Shown in pieces: positions 1 through 11,074 of a stretch of 64,000 nucleotides of DNA. Under the pieces are notes generated by a model. It was not told where the DNA came from. It saw nothing but the letters and a program-made list of their open reading frames with translations, and did no database searches. Position 1 is the first letter of the stretch. Each line of letters begins with the position of its first letter. Source of the DNA: Colwellia sp. (GTDB lineage Bacteria > Pseudomonadota > Gammaproteobacteria > Enterobacterales > Alteromonadaceae); the NCBI GenBank assembly GCA_013215385.1, contig JABSOY010000005.1, positions 496,001 to 560,000 on the forward strand. Direction: 5' to 3'. Both the position numbers and the translations under genes were made by a program.

Positions 1-557
1 TTAGCATATTGGCGTTCTTTTAAACGTGTCACTAACAGTAATATCGCCTGAGAAATAATAAAACCGGCAATAATCGCAATGAAAGTATCTACATCTAAGC
101 CATGTACCCAAAGTAAAACAGCGCGGATGATTATCGCCGTAGCAATTGCTCCTGCGGCATCTACAATACCAATCGTTAAGTTTTGCTTTAAAATCTCTTC
201 AGTTTTATTGATATGTTGCAGTGATAACTTGTCATGAATAACACGGCCAACTTTTATTAATATCAGCCCTAGGGTGCCGTAAGTGAACATACCAATAGCT
301 TCCATGGTATAACTCGGAGCATTTTCCCCGCTTATCGCGCCGGTTAGCACTATTCCTAATGCAGCAATTGAACCTGCGACACTTATGCCAAAAGCAAAGT
401 TATCTTTTTGGGCTAACTCTTCAGTAGAGTTTACTTTAGCCGATAATCCAGAGACAAAGCGCATAGCGCCTAGCAGTACAATAGCGATAGAGATATCAAT
501 GGCTAAATATATTAATAGGTCTAGATTTAGTGCGGTAATTTCAAAAAATGTATTCAT
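1..557 (-). CDS. DUF350-family membrane protein (C-terminus truncated by window start)
   Basis: Minus-strand frame from ATG at 557 reads MNTFFEITALNLDLLIYLAISISIAIVLLGAMRFVSGL...; several hydrophobic helices in a DUF350-like pattern; no stop before window edge. Not listed in the ORF track. Confidence 0.7.
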   Translation of the reverse strand, partial: MNTFFEITALNLDLLIYLAIDISIAIVLLGAMRFVSGLSAKVNSTEELAQKDNFAFGISVAGSIAALGIVLTGAISGENAPSYTMEAIGMFTYGTLGLILIKVGRVIHDKLSLQHINKTEEILKQNLTIGIVDAAGAIATAIIIRAVLLWVHGLDVDTFIAIIAGFIISQAILLLVTRLKERQYA

Positions 558-579
558 GTTAATTCCTATATCCTACTCG

Positions 580-1557
580 TTATTTGCCGCGTCTAAAACT
601 GCGAGAAGTGGTACTTTTACTGTTTCTAAAGCTTGAGCTTTTGGAGTAGCTAGATTTTTTAGCGTATGAGCTTTTACTGGTGCTTTTTGTACTAAAACGT
701 TTCGCGCTCGTTTGTGCCGTGCTACTTTGTCTAGAAAGACTTGATGAACCGGTTCTACTTTTACTATAAGTACTGTTGTATTTTTGGCCACGGCTTTCAA
801 ATGATTTTTTGGTACGCGTATCTAAATCATTTTGTTTTTTTAATTGCGTCGGCGAGCTATAACGAGTTCGACCATAGTCATTGTAATAACTGTAGTTTCT
901 TGAACGTCCCCAGTCATTATACGAAGTACGACGTGAGCCAAATACATCACCCATCATAGAATACATGCCATACCATGCCCAAAAAGACATGCCATTGCTG
1001 CCAGTATTCCAACTTCCGTAACTCGGGTTACCAATTAACTGCTCTCCTGTGCCAAAGTCTTGGGCATTATTTGCCCGTTTACTTTGTGCTTTTGACAGCG
1101 AATTAACACGTGGAAGGACACCATCTGACATATCAGCAAGTACATTAAGCGGGTCGCTTAATGCGTCAGAATAAAGTACGGGATCAGCGGCCAAGTATAT
1201 ATTAACTAACTCATTAAAAATATCTTGTTTGCTGGTAAACATATTAGGTTGATTTTTAACCGTTGCTAATCGGTCAAGTAACGATATATACATTGGCCCT
1301 TTGGTTGTAGCATCTTTTTTGAATTCGTTAATTAACTGTGTAAGTTCAGGTTTTTGCTGCCTAAGTTTATCGGCATATTGACTTATTAAATTGGCATTTT
1401 TTACCTGACCATTGCTTAAGGCATCAGCTAATTGTTGAATACGAAGTTCAGTGATGGGCGTTTGTTGATTGATCTTTTCTTTATAAGGATCGGAGCAACC
1501 GACTAAGAAAATAATCATGCTAAATAAAGCGTATTTGATCTGCTGCATTCCTGCCAT
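580..1557 (-). CDS. Putative lipoprotein with long Ser/Arg/Lys-rich C-terminal tail
   Basis: 325 aa ORF; N-terminal signal with lipobox-like FLVGC; low-complexity SSSLSRQSSTAQTSAKRFSTKSTSKSSYAKKSSYSKSSSFRNSK tail. Confidence 0.65.
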   Translation of the reverse strand: MAGMQQIKYALFSMIIFLVGCSDPYKEKINQQTPITELRIQQLADALSNGQVKNANLISQYADKLRQQKPELTQLINEFKKDATTKGPMYISLLDRLATVKNQPNMFTSKQDIFNELVNIYLAADPVLYSDALSDPLNVLADMSDGVLPRVNSLSKAQSKRANNAQDFGTGEQLIGNPSYGSWNTGSNGMSFWAWYGMYSMMGDVFGSRRTSYNDWGRSRNYSYYNDYGRTRYSSPTQLKKQNDLDTRTKKSFESRGQKYNSTYSKSRTGSSSLSRQSSTAQTSAKRFSTKSTSKSSYAKKSSYSKSSSFRNSKSTTSRSFRRGK

Positions 1558-1728
1558 AGAGTCCTCAAAAATGCTATGGTAAACAAATACTCAAGATAAT
1601 TGAGTATACATTTGTTATGTTTGATAACACGCTATTAATATCATCAAAGACATAATATGTCTATTGATTCGTGTATTCTTATTGTAATTAATTAATTCCT
1701 TTTTACGGCCTAAGCGCAGCAAGCTAAA

Positions 1729-4593
1729 ATGAAAAAAACTATAAACCTGCCAGAAATACTCATTCACCAACAACATAAAAGTTGTCAGCAGTTTAATGAG
1801 CAATATCCAAAAGCTGTTGTATGTTTATCAGCACAGCAATTAGCTGATTTTGAAAGCTCGCTAATGGTCAGCGATTTCATTTTAAATAGTGCGTTACAGT
1901 GTCCTGAAACGGTTGTTTCTCTATTTTTTACTGGTCGTGTTTATCAAGTTGAATGCCCTAATTATCAAACAATGCTTGCTGAATTATTAGCAGGTTGTGA
2001 AAGCGAAGCACAACTACATAAAATTTTAAGACAGTTTAGGTTGCAAGAGATGGTTAATATCGCTGTTGCTGATTTGTTATTTGAACTTGAGTTAACAGTG
2101 TCATTAGAGCGTTTATCTGAACTTGCTGATCAACTGATTTTAGCGGCATTAAATTGGCTGACATTGTTTTGTCGTGACAAGTGGGGAACACCTACTAGTA
2201 AAAATGGTGAAACTCAACAATTACTTGTTTATGGTATGGGAAAACTAGGCGGCAGAGAGTTAAATTTTTCCTCCGATATCGATCTTATTTTTACTTATCC
2301 TGAAATGGGTGAAACCCAAGGGGCTAGACGTAGCCTTGATAATCAGCAGTTTTTTACCCGATTAGCACAAAAACTTATCGCAGCTTTACATCAAAAAACA
2401 GCGGATGGTTTTGTCTATCGAGTTGATATGCGCTTACGGCCTTATGGTGAAAGTGGTCCGCTAGTGCTTACTTTTAATGCCATGGAAGATTATTACCAAG
2501 AGCAAGGCCGTGATTGGGAGCGTTATGCGATGCTTAAAGCTCGATTAATTGGTCAAGGAAAATATCATGACCAACTTTCAACCATGCTACGTCCTTTCGT
2601 TTATCGACGTTATATTGATTTTAGTGTTATTGATAGTTTACGCCGTATGAAGATGATGATCGCTCAAGAAGTCCGACGTAAACAATTAAAGAACAATATC
2701 AAATTAGGTGCTGGTGGTATTCGAGAAGTTGAATTTATCGTACAAGTTTTTCAACTGGTGCGTGGCGGACGAGTAAAAGAATTGCAACATCGACGTTTAT
2801 TAACTGTGCTGCCTATCTTAGTTGAAAAAGAAGTGATTAGCGCTGAAAATGAAGTTGTACTCACAACGGCTTATTGTTTTTTACGACGCGTAGAAAATAT
2901 CATACAAGCATTAAACGATCAGCAAACACAAACATTGCCTGACAATGAACTAGATCAAATGCGGTTATTATGGGCGCTTAACCATAAATGCTGTGAAACA
3001 TGGCCCGAATTTCTTAATTTTTTAGCTCAACAAATGAATGGCGTTCATCAGGAGTTTTGTGCACTTATTGGCGAAGATAGTCCTAATCATCAAGCTAAAG
3101 ATCAGCATTGGACCACTCTATGGGATAGCGATTGGTCTGATGAAGAGGGTACTGCCTGGGTAGCTCAAGTAAGTGTATTTGTTGATGCAAACAAAATATG
3201 GCAATTATTGGTTGAATTTAAAACGGGCATGAAAAATCGTAGTATCGGAAATCGAGGACGAGCAGTACTCGACAAACTAGTTCCTGTTTTAATGTGGCAT
3301 ATTCAGCAAGAACATAGTGATCACACCACGTTAGAACGTGTGTTAATCATTTTTAGCAAAATATCAACACGTACCGCTTATATCGAATTGTTATTCGAAA
3401 ACGAAGGTGCTTTAAAACATCTGATAAAATTATGTTATCGAAGTAGTTGGGTTGCCGAGCATATTGCTAAATATCCTATTTTATTAGATGAACTTATTGA
3501 TCCGACATTATTAAATAATCCTCCTGAGCTAAGTAGTTATGCCGTTGATTTAAGGCAAGTTATGTTGCGTATTCCTGAAGATGATCAAGAAGCACAAATG
3601 GATAGATTACGACAATTTAAACAAGCGCAACACTTGCGGATTGCTGCTGCTGACATTTGTGAAATATTACCCGTGACTAAAGTGAGTGATCATCTAACTG
3701 CTTTAGCCGAGGCGATTATTAATGAAGTCATCCATTTGGCTTGGCAACAAATGTCTGAACGTTTTGGTGTGCCTGAGTCTACCGTTGGCCAAGACCATAA
3801 AGGCTTTGCCGCTATAGCTTATGGGAAAATGGGCGGAATAGAACTTGGCTATAGTTCAGATTTAGATTTAGTTTTTGTGCATAATAGTCAAAGTGATGAA
3901 GTTACAACAGGCACAAAGCAGGTTCCTGCATTACAATTTTATATGAAGCTAGCCCAACGTATTATGCATATTTTTAATACTCGTATGGCAAGTGGAATTT
4001 TATATGAATTGGATATGCGATTACGACCATCAGGTAATTCTGGTTTATTAGTTGTACATATTGATAGTTTTGAAAAATATCAGCATGAAGAAGCTTGGAC
4101 ATGGGAACATCAAGCTTTAGTACGAACGCGAATGGTTTATGGTCATCAAGCATTAGCAAGTAAATTTATCGCTATTAGAAAAGCGATTATTAGTAAACCT
4201 CGTGAGCGAAGTCAAGTTCGTGCTGATGTTTTAGCGATGCGTGAAAAAATGCGTTTGCATTTAGATAAATCAACTATGGACAATGTGGATATTAAGCAAG
4301 GGCAGGGTGGCTTAGTCGATATTGAATTTTTAGTGCAGTTTTTAGTTTTAAGCGAAAGTGCGAGGCATAATGAACTTTGCCAATATTCTGATAATATTCG
4401 TTTGCTTAAACAACTAAAACATTGTCGTGTTATTAATGAAGAACAGCAAAAACAACTCGCCCAGTGTTATTGTAATTTACGTGATTTTGGCCATCATGCG
4501 ACATTAAAAAATGAGCAGCAGTTATTAAGTAACGTTGACTTTGCAGGTTTAGCAGCAAAAGTGAAGGCGATTTGCCAAACTATCTACCAGTAA
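1729..4593 (+). CDS. glnE: Bifunctional glutamine synthetase adenylyltransferase/deadenylase
   Basis: 954 aa; two nucleotidyltransferase modules (YGMGKLGGRELNFSSDIDLIF and YGKMGGIELGYSSDLDLVFVH), typical of GlnE. Confidence 0.97.
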   Translation: MKKTINLPEILIHQQHKSCQQFNEQYPKAVVCLSAQQLADFESSLMVSDFILNSALQCPETVVSLFFTGRVYQVECPNYQTMLAELLAGCESEAQLHKILRQFRLQEMVNIAVADLLFELELTVSLERLSELADQLILAALNWLTLFCRDKWGTPTSKNGETQQLLVYGMGKLGGRELNFSSDIDLIFTYPEMGETQGARRSLDNQQFFTRLAQKLIAALHQKTADGFVYRVDMRLRPYGESGPLVLTFNAMEDYYQEQGRDWERYAMLKARLIGQGKYHDQLSTMLRPFVYRRYIDFSVIDSLRRMKMMIAQEVRRKQLKNNIKLGAGGIREVEFIVQVFQLVRGGRVKELQHRRLLTVLPILVEKEVISAENEVVLTTAYCFLRRVENIIQALNDQQTQTLPDNELDQMRLLWALNHKCCETWPEFLNFLAQQMNGVHQEFCALIGEDSPNHQAKDQHWTTLWDSDWSDEEGTAWVAQVSVFVDANKIWQLLVEFKTGMKNRSIGNRGRAVLDKLVPVLMWHIQQEHSDHTTLERVLIIFSKISTRTAYIELLFENEGALKHLIKLCYRSSWVAEHIAKYPILLDELIDPTLLNNPPELSSYAVDLRQVMLRIPEDDQEAQMDRLRQFKQAQHLRIAAADICEILPVTKVSDHLTALAEAIINEVIHLAWQQMSERFGVPESTVGQDHKGFAAIAYGKMGGIELGYSSDLDLVFVHNSQSDEVTTGTKQVPALQFYMKLAQRIMHIFNTRMASGILYELDMRLRPSGNSGLLVVHIDSFEKYQHEEAWTWEHQALVRTRMVYGHQALASKFIAIRKAIISKPRERSQVRADVLAMREKMRLHLDKSTMDNVDIKQGQGGLVDIEFLVQFLVLSESARHNELCQYSDNIRLLKQLKHCRVINEEQQKQLAQCYCNLRDFGHHATLKNEQQLLSNVDFAGLAAKVKAICQTIYQ

Positions 4594-4622
4594 AACTAAA
4601 ATATAACCCTATATAATACAGA

Positions 4623-5303
4623 CTATCTCCGTCGTTTTTTTACCGGTAATAAAATACATTCTTCATCTAGGTAGGGGATAGGTAAATCAATTAATACCAG
4701 AGCACGTTGTTGATTACAAAAATAAACGTTAATACCTTCAGCGAAATGTCCTTCAACGGCTTTACCGACTTGATAGGCAGTTTTAATAATATCTTTATTA
4801 ATGCGAAAAGGGTCTTTAACAATAAAGTCACGATTTAACCACCAAATAACTTCTAAGCCTTCACTATTGGCATATTCAGATAGTTTTTGAAACAGTGTTT
4901 CGCCTAAACGAAAGGGATAGTTTTCATTACTACCACGCCAATTTTTACGTAATGGACGAGTAACCATACGACGTGCTTCAAGTAGTTTGACAATATCACC
5001 CTTGGGATCGGGTAGATAAACAATGTTATTACGAATTCTAGGACCTTTGCTGTTATCATCGCCATGTAAGTTGGCATAAAATCGAGATAATCCGTCGGCT
5101 GCAGCATTGCTACTTTTCTTTATGATAGTCGAGGGGGATTTTTTAATTTTTGCTTTGTCTGCTGGGTCAATCGCGACAACGTCTTCTGACTTAGTATTTT
5201 CTTTTTCTATAGCAGTAAACAATAACGCTTGGTTATCAATTAATAAAAGGGCCAAGGCAATTAAGACCGAGCCAAAAATAATATTACGTATCCAAAAACT
5301 CAT
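4623..5303 (-). CDS. Single-TM protein with possible TcpQ-type C-terminal domain
   Basis: 226 aa; N-terminal TM helix; C-terminal segment FRLGETLFQKLSEYANSEGLEVIWWLNRDFIVKDPFRI... resembles TcpQ/PilL-like secretion domains (recognition from memory). Confidence 0.5.
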   Translation of the reverse strand: MSFWIRNIIFGSVLIALALLLIDNQALLFTAIEKENTKSEDVVAIDPADKAKIKKSPSTIIKKSSNAAADGLSRFYANLHGDDNSKGPRIRNNIVYLPDPKGDIVKLLEARRMVTRPLRKNWRGSNENYPFRLGETLFQKLSEYANSEGLEVIWWLNRDFIVKDPFRINKDIIKTAYQVGKAVEGHFAEGINVYFCNQQRALVLIDLPIPYLDEECILLPVKKRRR

Positions 5304-5389
5304 AGAGGTTATCTTTGCTGTAATTTCAGTATGGTTTAACTAATATAAGTATACACCATACTGAAAAGACAATATTTATACAATACCGA

Positions 5390-6328
5390 CTATTTATAAA
5401 GCGAGGGATCGTCTTCATTTGGCCGTGTTTTAAAACGGCGGTGCAGCCACATATATTGTTCAGGTTTAAATAAAATGGCTTTCTCTAACTCTTGATTAAT
5501 ACGGATAACGTCTGCTTCGTCATCACCCGTTGGGAAGTTTTCCATCATAGGTTTTATTTCTAGAGTATAACCACTGCCATCATCATTTCTTGTTGGTATA
5601 AGCATGTGATTCTGAACGTTTTTTTGCCTGGCGAAAATTAACGTGCCTGTGGTTGTTGCGGCATCTGGCACGGCAAAAAATGGCACGAATAAACTACGGT
5701 TTCGGCCATAATCTTGATCTGGTAAATAAACACAAACTTCTTTATCACGCAGTGCTTTCATTAATCCTTTAACGTCACGTTTACCTAACATGTATTTATT
5801 AGAGCGACCTCTACCTCTAAACTGAAAGAACTCCATCAATTGATTATTGTGAGGTCGATAAAAAACAACCATAGGGTGCCCTGTACCAATACCTCGACAG
5901 TTAATTTCTACACTCAAGTAGTGCATGGTTAACAATAATACACCTTTACCTTCTTGGTGTGCTTTCTCTAAATGCTCAAGGCCGATAACTTTAGTTTTTC
6001 TTCTGACCCGCCAATCTGGCCACCACCAGCCCATACCTGTTTCAAATAAGGCGATACCCGTATTCTCAAAGTTTATCTTTAAAATACGTTGATGCTCCTG
6101 TGCAGGCATCTCTGGAAAGCATAATTCAAGGTTACGTAATGCGATCTTTTTTCGGCTTGAACCTATTTTAAATAACAAGCGGCCCAGCATACGGCCCAGC
6201 ATTAACTGAAATTTATAAGGCGACCATGAAATAGTATAGAGAATAACTACACCAAGCCAAGTTAACCAATATTTAGGTAATAGAAAGGATATTTTAAAAT
6301 CAGGCTGTAATACTTTGTTTTTACTCAC
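5390..6328 (-). CDS. Lipid A biosynthesis acyltransferase (LpxL/LpxM family)
   Basis: 312 aa; HX4E motif in LLLTMHYLSVEINCRG, and VCVYLPDQDYG...FVPFFAVPDAATTTGT typical of the family. Confidence 0.92.
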   Translation of the reverse strand: MSKNKVLQPDFKISFLLPKYWLTWLGVVILYTISWSPYKFQLMLGRMLGRLLFKIGSSRKKIALRNLELCFPEMPAQEHQRILKINFENTGIALFETGMGWWWPDWRVRRKTKVIGLEHLEKAHQEGKGVLLLTMHYLSVEINCRGIGTGHPMVVFYRPHNNQLMEFFQFRGRGRSNKYMLGKRDVKGLMKALRDKEVCVYLPDQDYGRNRSLFVPFFAVPDAATTTGTLIFARQKNVQNHMLIPTRNDDGSGYTLEIKPMMENFPTGDDEADVIRINQELEKAILFKPEQYMWLHRRFKTRPNEDDPSLYK

Positions 6329-6412
6329 GGGATGATGTCAACTCATTGAAATTCATGTGATACACTATTGGGCATTATATCTGTATATCGGTAAAGAGTT
6401 AAGAGGCATAGG

Positions 6413-7840
6413 ATGAAATTAGACATTCCCGCTTTTGCGCAAGCAAGTGTATTGGTTGTAGGCGATATTATGTTAGATCAATATTGGTACGGCCCAACGC
6501 AACGTATTTCACCAGAGGCTCCAGTTCCAATAGTTAAAATAACTAAGGACGAACGTCGTCCTGGTGGCGCAGCTAACGTAGCATTAAATATTGCTTCGAT
6601 TGGCGGAAAAGTAACCTTGGCAGGGATTACTGGCGTAGATGACGCGGCTCAACATTTACAGACACAGTTAACCGCATTAAATATTAATTGTGAATTTGAT
6701 CAACAAAGTCACATTCCCACGATCACTAAATTACGTGTCATGAGCCGCAATCAGCAACTTATTCGTTTAGACTTTGAAGAATCATTTCATGATGTAAATA
6801 AAACTAAATTAGAAGAAAAAGTTGCCGCTCAGATAGCACTACACGACTTACTCTTATTATCAGATTACAGTAAAGGTACTTTGTCTGCTGTGCAAAACTT
6901 GATTGCAATAGCGAAAAAACAAGGCAAGGCAGTATTGGTTGATCCGAAAGGAACTGATTTTGAGCGTTACCGTGGTGCGACGTTATTAACGCCAAACTTG
7001 TCTGAGTTTGAAGCCGTTGTCGGCGAATGTAAAACAGAAAGTGATATTGTCAGTAAAGGACAAATATTACTTGAGCATCTTGATTTAGAAGCGATGTTAG
7101 TGACCCGTAGTGAACAAGGTATGACTTTATTGCGTCGAGATCACGAAGAGTTTCACCTACCAACACAAGCGCGTGAAGTGTATGACGTAACGGGGGCAGG
7201 GGATACCGTTATTGCCACCTTAGCTTTAGCTATCGCAGCAAAAGCTGAATATACTCAAGCCAGTGCTTTAGCCAATATTGCCGCAGGTATTGTAGTGGGT
7301 AAATTGGGGACATCAACGGTGAGTGAAGCTGAACTTTTAGCTGAAATATCGACAGGACCAGAAAGTGGTTTTGGAGTGCTGAGTGAAGAACAATTAAAAA
7401 TTGCCGTGAAATTAGCAAAAGCACGTGGTGAAAATATTGTTATGACTAATGGTTGTTTTGATATTCTCCATGCTGGACATGTTTCGTATCTAACACATGC
7501 CGGCACCTTAGGAAGTCGACTCATTGTCGCTGTTAACGACGATGCTTCAGTGAAACGACTAAAAGGTAGTGGTCGACCGGTAAATCCTACAGACAGACGT
7601 ATGGCTGTGCTCGCAGGGTTAGGCGCTGTTGACTGGGTAGTACGTTTTTCAGAAGATACCCCTCAGCGTATTATTGCTAATATTCTCCCAGACATTCTCG
7701 TTAAAGGCGGAGACTATAAAGTGGCAGATATCGCCGGTGGTAGTGAAGTTATGGCTAATGGCGGAGAGGTAAAAGTACTGAATTTTGAAGACGGTATTTC
7801 AACTACTGAAATTATTAATACTATTCGACTTTCAGAGTAA
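6413..7840 (+). CDS. hldE: Bifunctional D-glycero-beta-D-manno-heptose-7-phosphate kinase / heptose-1-phosphate adenylyltransferase
   Basis: 475 aa; PfkB kinase domain (DVTGAGDTV) plus nucleotidyltransferase ([16 protein letters not shown]). Confidence 0.97.
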   Translation: MKLDIPAFAQASVLVVGDIMLDQYWYGPTQRISPEAPVPIVKITKDERRPGGAANVALNIASIGGKVTLAGITGVDDAAQHLQTQLTALNINCEFDQQSHIPTITKLRVMSRNQQLIRLDFEESFHDVNKTKLEEKVAAQIALHDLLLLSDYSKGTLSAVQNLIAIAKKQGKAVLVDPKGTDFERYRGATLLTPNLSEFEAVVGECKTESDIVSKGQILLEHLDLEAMLVTRSEQGMTLLRRDHEEFHLPTQAREVYDVTGAGDTVIATLALAIAAKAEYTQASALANIAAGIVVGKLGTSTVSEAELLAEISTGPESGFGVLSEEQLKIAVKLAKARGENIVMTNGCFDILHAGHVSYLTHAGTLGSRLIVAVNDDASVKRLKGSGRPVNPTDRRMAVLAGLGAVDWVVRFSEDTPQRIIANILPDILVKGGDYKVADIAGGSEVMANGGEVKVLNFEDGISTTEIINTIRLSE

Positions 7841-7855
7841 ATAGATACTCCTCAT

Positions 7856-7887
7856 AAAAAAAGCAGCTAAATTAGCTGCTTTTTTGT
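7856..7887 (+). terminator. Rho-independent terminator after hldE
   Basis: aaaaaaagcagctaaattagctgcttttttgtt: stem-loop plus T-tract. Confidence 0.8.
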
Positions 7888-7936
7888 TATAAGATAAACG
7901 CTAGCCTTCAACATTTTATTCTCGAAAGTTAACCTT

Positions 7937-8863
7937 CTACTTTTCACTCTCTAAATAATCAGTCGCTTTAACATTAAATTCAGATAATAGGTCGTTAATT
8001 AGACGATTGATTTCACCGGCCATTAACGCAAAGTCTGCATCTATTTTGGCTACGACATCATCACTGTCAATATCATCATTTTGTTCTTGTAACACATCAA
8101 AGAATTTCAAACGCTTAATCGCTAAATCATCACAAAGAATAAACGACATCGCTTCATCCCATTCTAGGGCTAATTTTACGACATATTTATCAGCATCTAA
8201 ATGGGTTTTAATTTCTTCGCTGGCAAGATCTTGATTTTTAACACGAACAACTGCGCCGTCATCACCGAGCCCATGAAACTCGGCTTCCATACCTAAGGTA
8301 AAGTTATCTCCGATACTTTTTTCATTTAACCAGTCAGTCATTAATTCATCAGGAGCAGTTTCTGGTGAAACACTCGTTACTGGTAAAGTGCCAATAACTT
8401 TACGCAATAAGGCTAATAAATCTTCTGCTTTACCGCGACTACCTGAGTTGACCACAATAAGGTTATGTTCAGCATTAATGTAGGCATGAGTATCTGTTAC
8501 GCGGGAAAAGGCACGTGGCAATAATTCAAAAATAATATCTTCTTTATATTGTTCTCTTTCTTTTTTCGTTGCACTACGCCCTTGCTCTACTTCAAGTAGT
8601 GCTATTTTTGCTTCAATCATGTCTTTGACAACAGGAGCTGGAAGGATTTTTTCTTCTTTACGAGCACAAATTAGAAAATTGCCGTTAGCCGAATGAACCG
8701 TTGAATGGCCATGTTTACCTATGGCGTTCACCCAACCAAAATGAGATTGCTCAGTTGAGCCACAAGGGGTAAATAAATGTTCAGCTAAGTGTTTTTCTAA
8801 CTGATCTTCTGATAATTCAAAAGGACGAGTAAATGCGAAAAAATATAAGTTTTTGAACCACAT
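7937..8863 (-). CDS. rdgC: Recombination-associated protein RdgC
   Basis: 308 aa; MWFKNLYFFAFTRPFELSEDQLEKHLAEHLFTPCG... is characteristic of RdgC. Confidence 0.95.
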   Translation of the reverse strand: MWFKNLYFFAFTRPFELSEDQLEKHLAEHLFTPCGSTEQSHFGWVNAIGKHGHSTVHSANGNFLICARKEEKILPAPVVKDMIEAKIALLEVEQGRSATKKEREQYKEDIIFELLPRAFSRVTDTHAYINAEHNLIVVNSGSRGKAEDLLALLRKVIGTLPVTSVSPETAPDELMTDWLNEKSIGDNFTLGMEAEFHGLGDDGAVVRVKNQDLASEEIKTHLDADKYVVKLALEWDEAMSFILCDDLAIKRLKFFDVLQEQNDDIDSDDVVAKIDADFALMAGEINRLINDLLSEFNVKATDYLESEK

Positions 8864-8995
8864 AGGAAGTTTCCTGTGCCGCTGTTATTAGATAACTACG
8901 GCTGACAAATTGAAAAAAGAGCAACATAATAACTTAAATGTTTACGATAAGCACTGATTAGCTTGCTCTTTAGGTTTGCGTGCTTTGATAGGATT

Positions 8996-10741
8996 TTAAC
9001 GCATGTCATCAAATTCAATGTTATAGCTTAATCCCTGTCCTTCTTTACTATGCGCAGTAATTGAACCATTTAAGGTGTCGGTAACGAGTTCATTAATAAT
9101 ATGAGTGCCTAACCCGGTACCACCAGTACCCGATTTTGTTGTGTAAAAGGGATCGAAAAGTAACGACAATTTACTCTCTGGCACACCAACGCCATTATCG
9201 TGGTAATGCAAATGTAGCCGATCAGCTTTTAAATCAGCAGTAATGGTTATTACTCCGTGACTTATGCCTTCAAATCCATGAAGAAGCGAGTTAATAATTA
9301 AGTTAGTAAATATTTGCGAAATCGCACCGGGGTGACAATAAACTTCAATGTTATCAAGGCAATTAACATTGATTACATGCTTGGTTTTCTTTAGTTTTGG
9401 ATGGAGCGACTGTATTATTTCATCAAGATATTGAGCAATATTGACCTTGCGTGTTTTATTACTGGTTTGATCAACCGCCACTTGTTTATAGCTGGTAATA
9501 AGGTCTGAGGCACGGTTAAGGTTATTTAATAATAACTGCAAACTTTGATCTACGTTTTTAGTAAAGTCATCTAAAGTGCGTTTCGATAGTTTTTGCTCGT
9601 CGATGTCTTTTTGCAGATAAACGAGCAAATCGGCTAAATAACTCGTTGATGTAATACTAACGCCAATTGGCGTATTAATTTCATGATAAACCTCCGCAGA
9701 AAGTTTACCTAGCACAGCCATTTTCTCTGCATCAAGCAGGCGTTCTTGCGCTTTATTTAACTCGGCAATTGAACTCTTTAGTTCATCGTTCGTTTTTATT
9801 AAGGTTTGTTCTGTTTGACTACGACGATGGTTTTCGGCTTTAAGTTGTTTTTGCTGTTCGATTAACTCATGTTGTTGTTTATTCATTTCTAGCATAGTCT
9901 TGCTTAATGACGATGTTTTTCTAGCAACTTCTTGCTCCAATTGCAGGTTTTGTTCATCAAGTTTGTGATTAGCTGCTAAAATCTCTTGTTGCGCACTACT
10001 TAGTTCATTTTGGTGTTGGATGAGTTCATCAAGTAAATTGTTATAAGTGGTTTGCAATATCGTCAACTCATTATGTTCGTAGGTCATAATGTGCAGTTTT
10101 GATGCTTCGGGATCGTCAATATCAAAATGGTTAATTTGTTCGGTAAGTTCATTTAATGGATTGGTTAATAAATGAGAAAAAGCCAGTGAAAATAAAATGA
10201 CTAATGCGGCTGTTTTTACCATAGCATTGCCAATTAAAAAATAAATACCGACTTCAATACGCTCAAAAATAACCTTATTACTAGATAATAGAGTCACTGT
10301 ACCTACTTTAGTCGTCCGCCCTGAAAACTGAAAAATAAGCGGGAAGGAATGGCCAAAAAGTCCGTCAGAAAGGGAGTCTATTGTTAAATGTTCGTTGTTG
10401 TCTGCGGTATCATTTTGCGTGTTAAATGGTTCGTTAACGGGGATTTCCCCTAATCGTGCAATTATTTGTTCGTTTTCATCCATCACGGTAATGCCTTTTA
10501 TCATAGGTATTGCAACTAACCCTTCGGCAATATCTATGGCTTGGTGAGTGTTCAACTCCCAAACAGCACGAGTTAAACTACCCGTAAAGGTTTTTTCTAG
10601 GGTAAGTAACTCACTATTAATATGACTTTTAGTATTTATGTACTCCGCGCCAATTTGCACACAAGTGACTATAAAGGTTAAAACAAAATAAACCGATAAA
10701 ACTCGAGTCAGTAATTTACGAGATATGCTAGTGACCTTCAT
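8996..10741 (-). CDS. Membrane sensor histidine kinase
   Basis: 581 aa; two TM helices, coiled coil, H-box VYHEINTPIGVSITSTS, HATPase motifs (NLIINSLLHGFEG, DNGVGVPE, GTGGTGLGTHI). Confidence 0.92.
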   Translation of the reverse strand: MKVTSISRKLLTRVLSVYFVLTFIVTCVQIGAEYINTKSHINSELLTLEKTFTGSLTRAVWELNTHQAIDIAEGLVAIPMIKGITVMDENEQIIARLGEIPVNEPFNTQNDTADNNEHLTIDSLSDGLFGHSFPLIFQFSGRTTKVGTVTLLSSNKVIFERIEVGIYFLIGNAMVKTAALVILFSLAFSHLLTNPLNELTEQINHFDIDDPEASKLHIMTYEHNELTILQTTYNNLLDELIQHQNELSSAQQEILAANHKLDEQNLQLEQEVARKTSSLSKTMLEMNKQQHELIEQQKQLKAENHRRSQTEQTLIKTNDELKSSIAELNKAQERLLDAEKMAVLGKLSAEVYHEINTPIGVSITSTSYLADLLVYLQKDIDEQKLSKRTLDDFTKNVDQSLQLLLNNLNRASDLITSYKQVAVDQTSNKTRKVNIAQYLDEIIQSLHPKLKKTKHVINVNCLDNIEVYCHPGAISQIFTNLIINSLLHGFEGISHGVITITADLKADRLHLHYHDNGVGVPESKLSLLFDPFYTTKSGTGGTGLGTHIINELVTDTLNGSITAHSKEGQGLSYNIEFDDMR

Positions 10742-10969
10742 CTGTTATTTCTTTTTTATGATACCTATTGCTGATTCTAGCTATTTTACGGTAGGTTAAT
10801 AGTTTTTTCTGTTATATGACTGCTTTTTATTCAATATAAGCAGGTGATTTAGCCTTATTTGAAAAATTGATATGCTTTCAATTTATTTGAAAGATCTAAT
10901 CCCTCGTTTTTATTGACAAAAGTAAGCATAATTTCAAAAATGTCATAAACTTTATAAAAAAGATGTGTA

Positions 10970-10987
10970 ATGTCACAAAAGTGTCAT
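10970..10987 (+). promoter_or_regulatory. Pho-box-like site upstream of porin
   Basis: atgtcacaaaagtgtcat; two TGTCA half-sites spaced 11 bp, about 90 bp before the porin ATG. Confidence 0.6.
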
Positions 10988-11074
10988 AGATGTTGGGCAG
11001 AATATGCATCAAATAATGAGTAACCCAAATAATTCTTAAATAAAAAGAATTTTGACATACACAAAGGTATTAAC

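Noticed and set aside
385-636. 83-aa plus-strand ORF and similar short ORFs antisense to clear genes (e.g. 573..800, 741..959, 7255..7524, 19608..19865, 46399..46659, 62274..62693, 63271..63627)
   Set aside because: All lie antisense or out of frame within well-supported genes; best explained as shadow ORFs.
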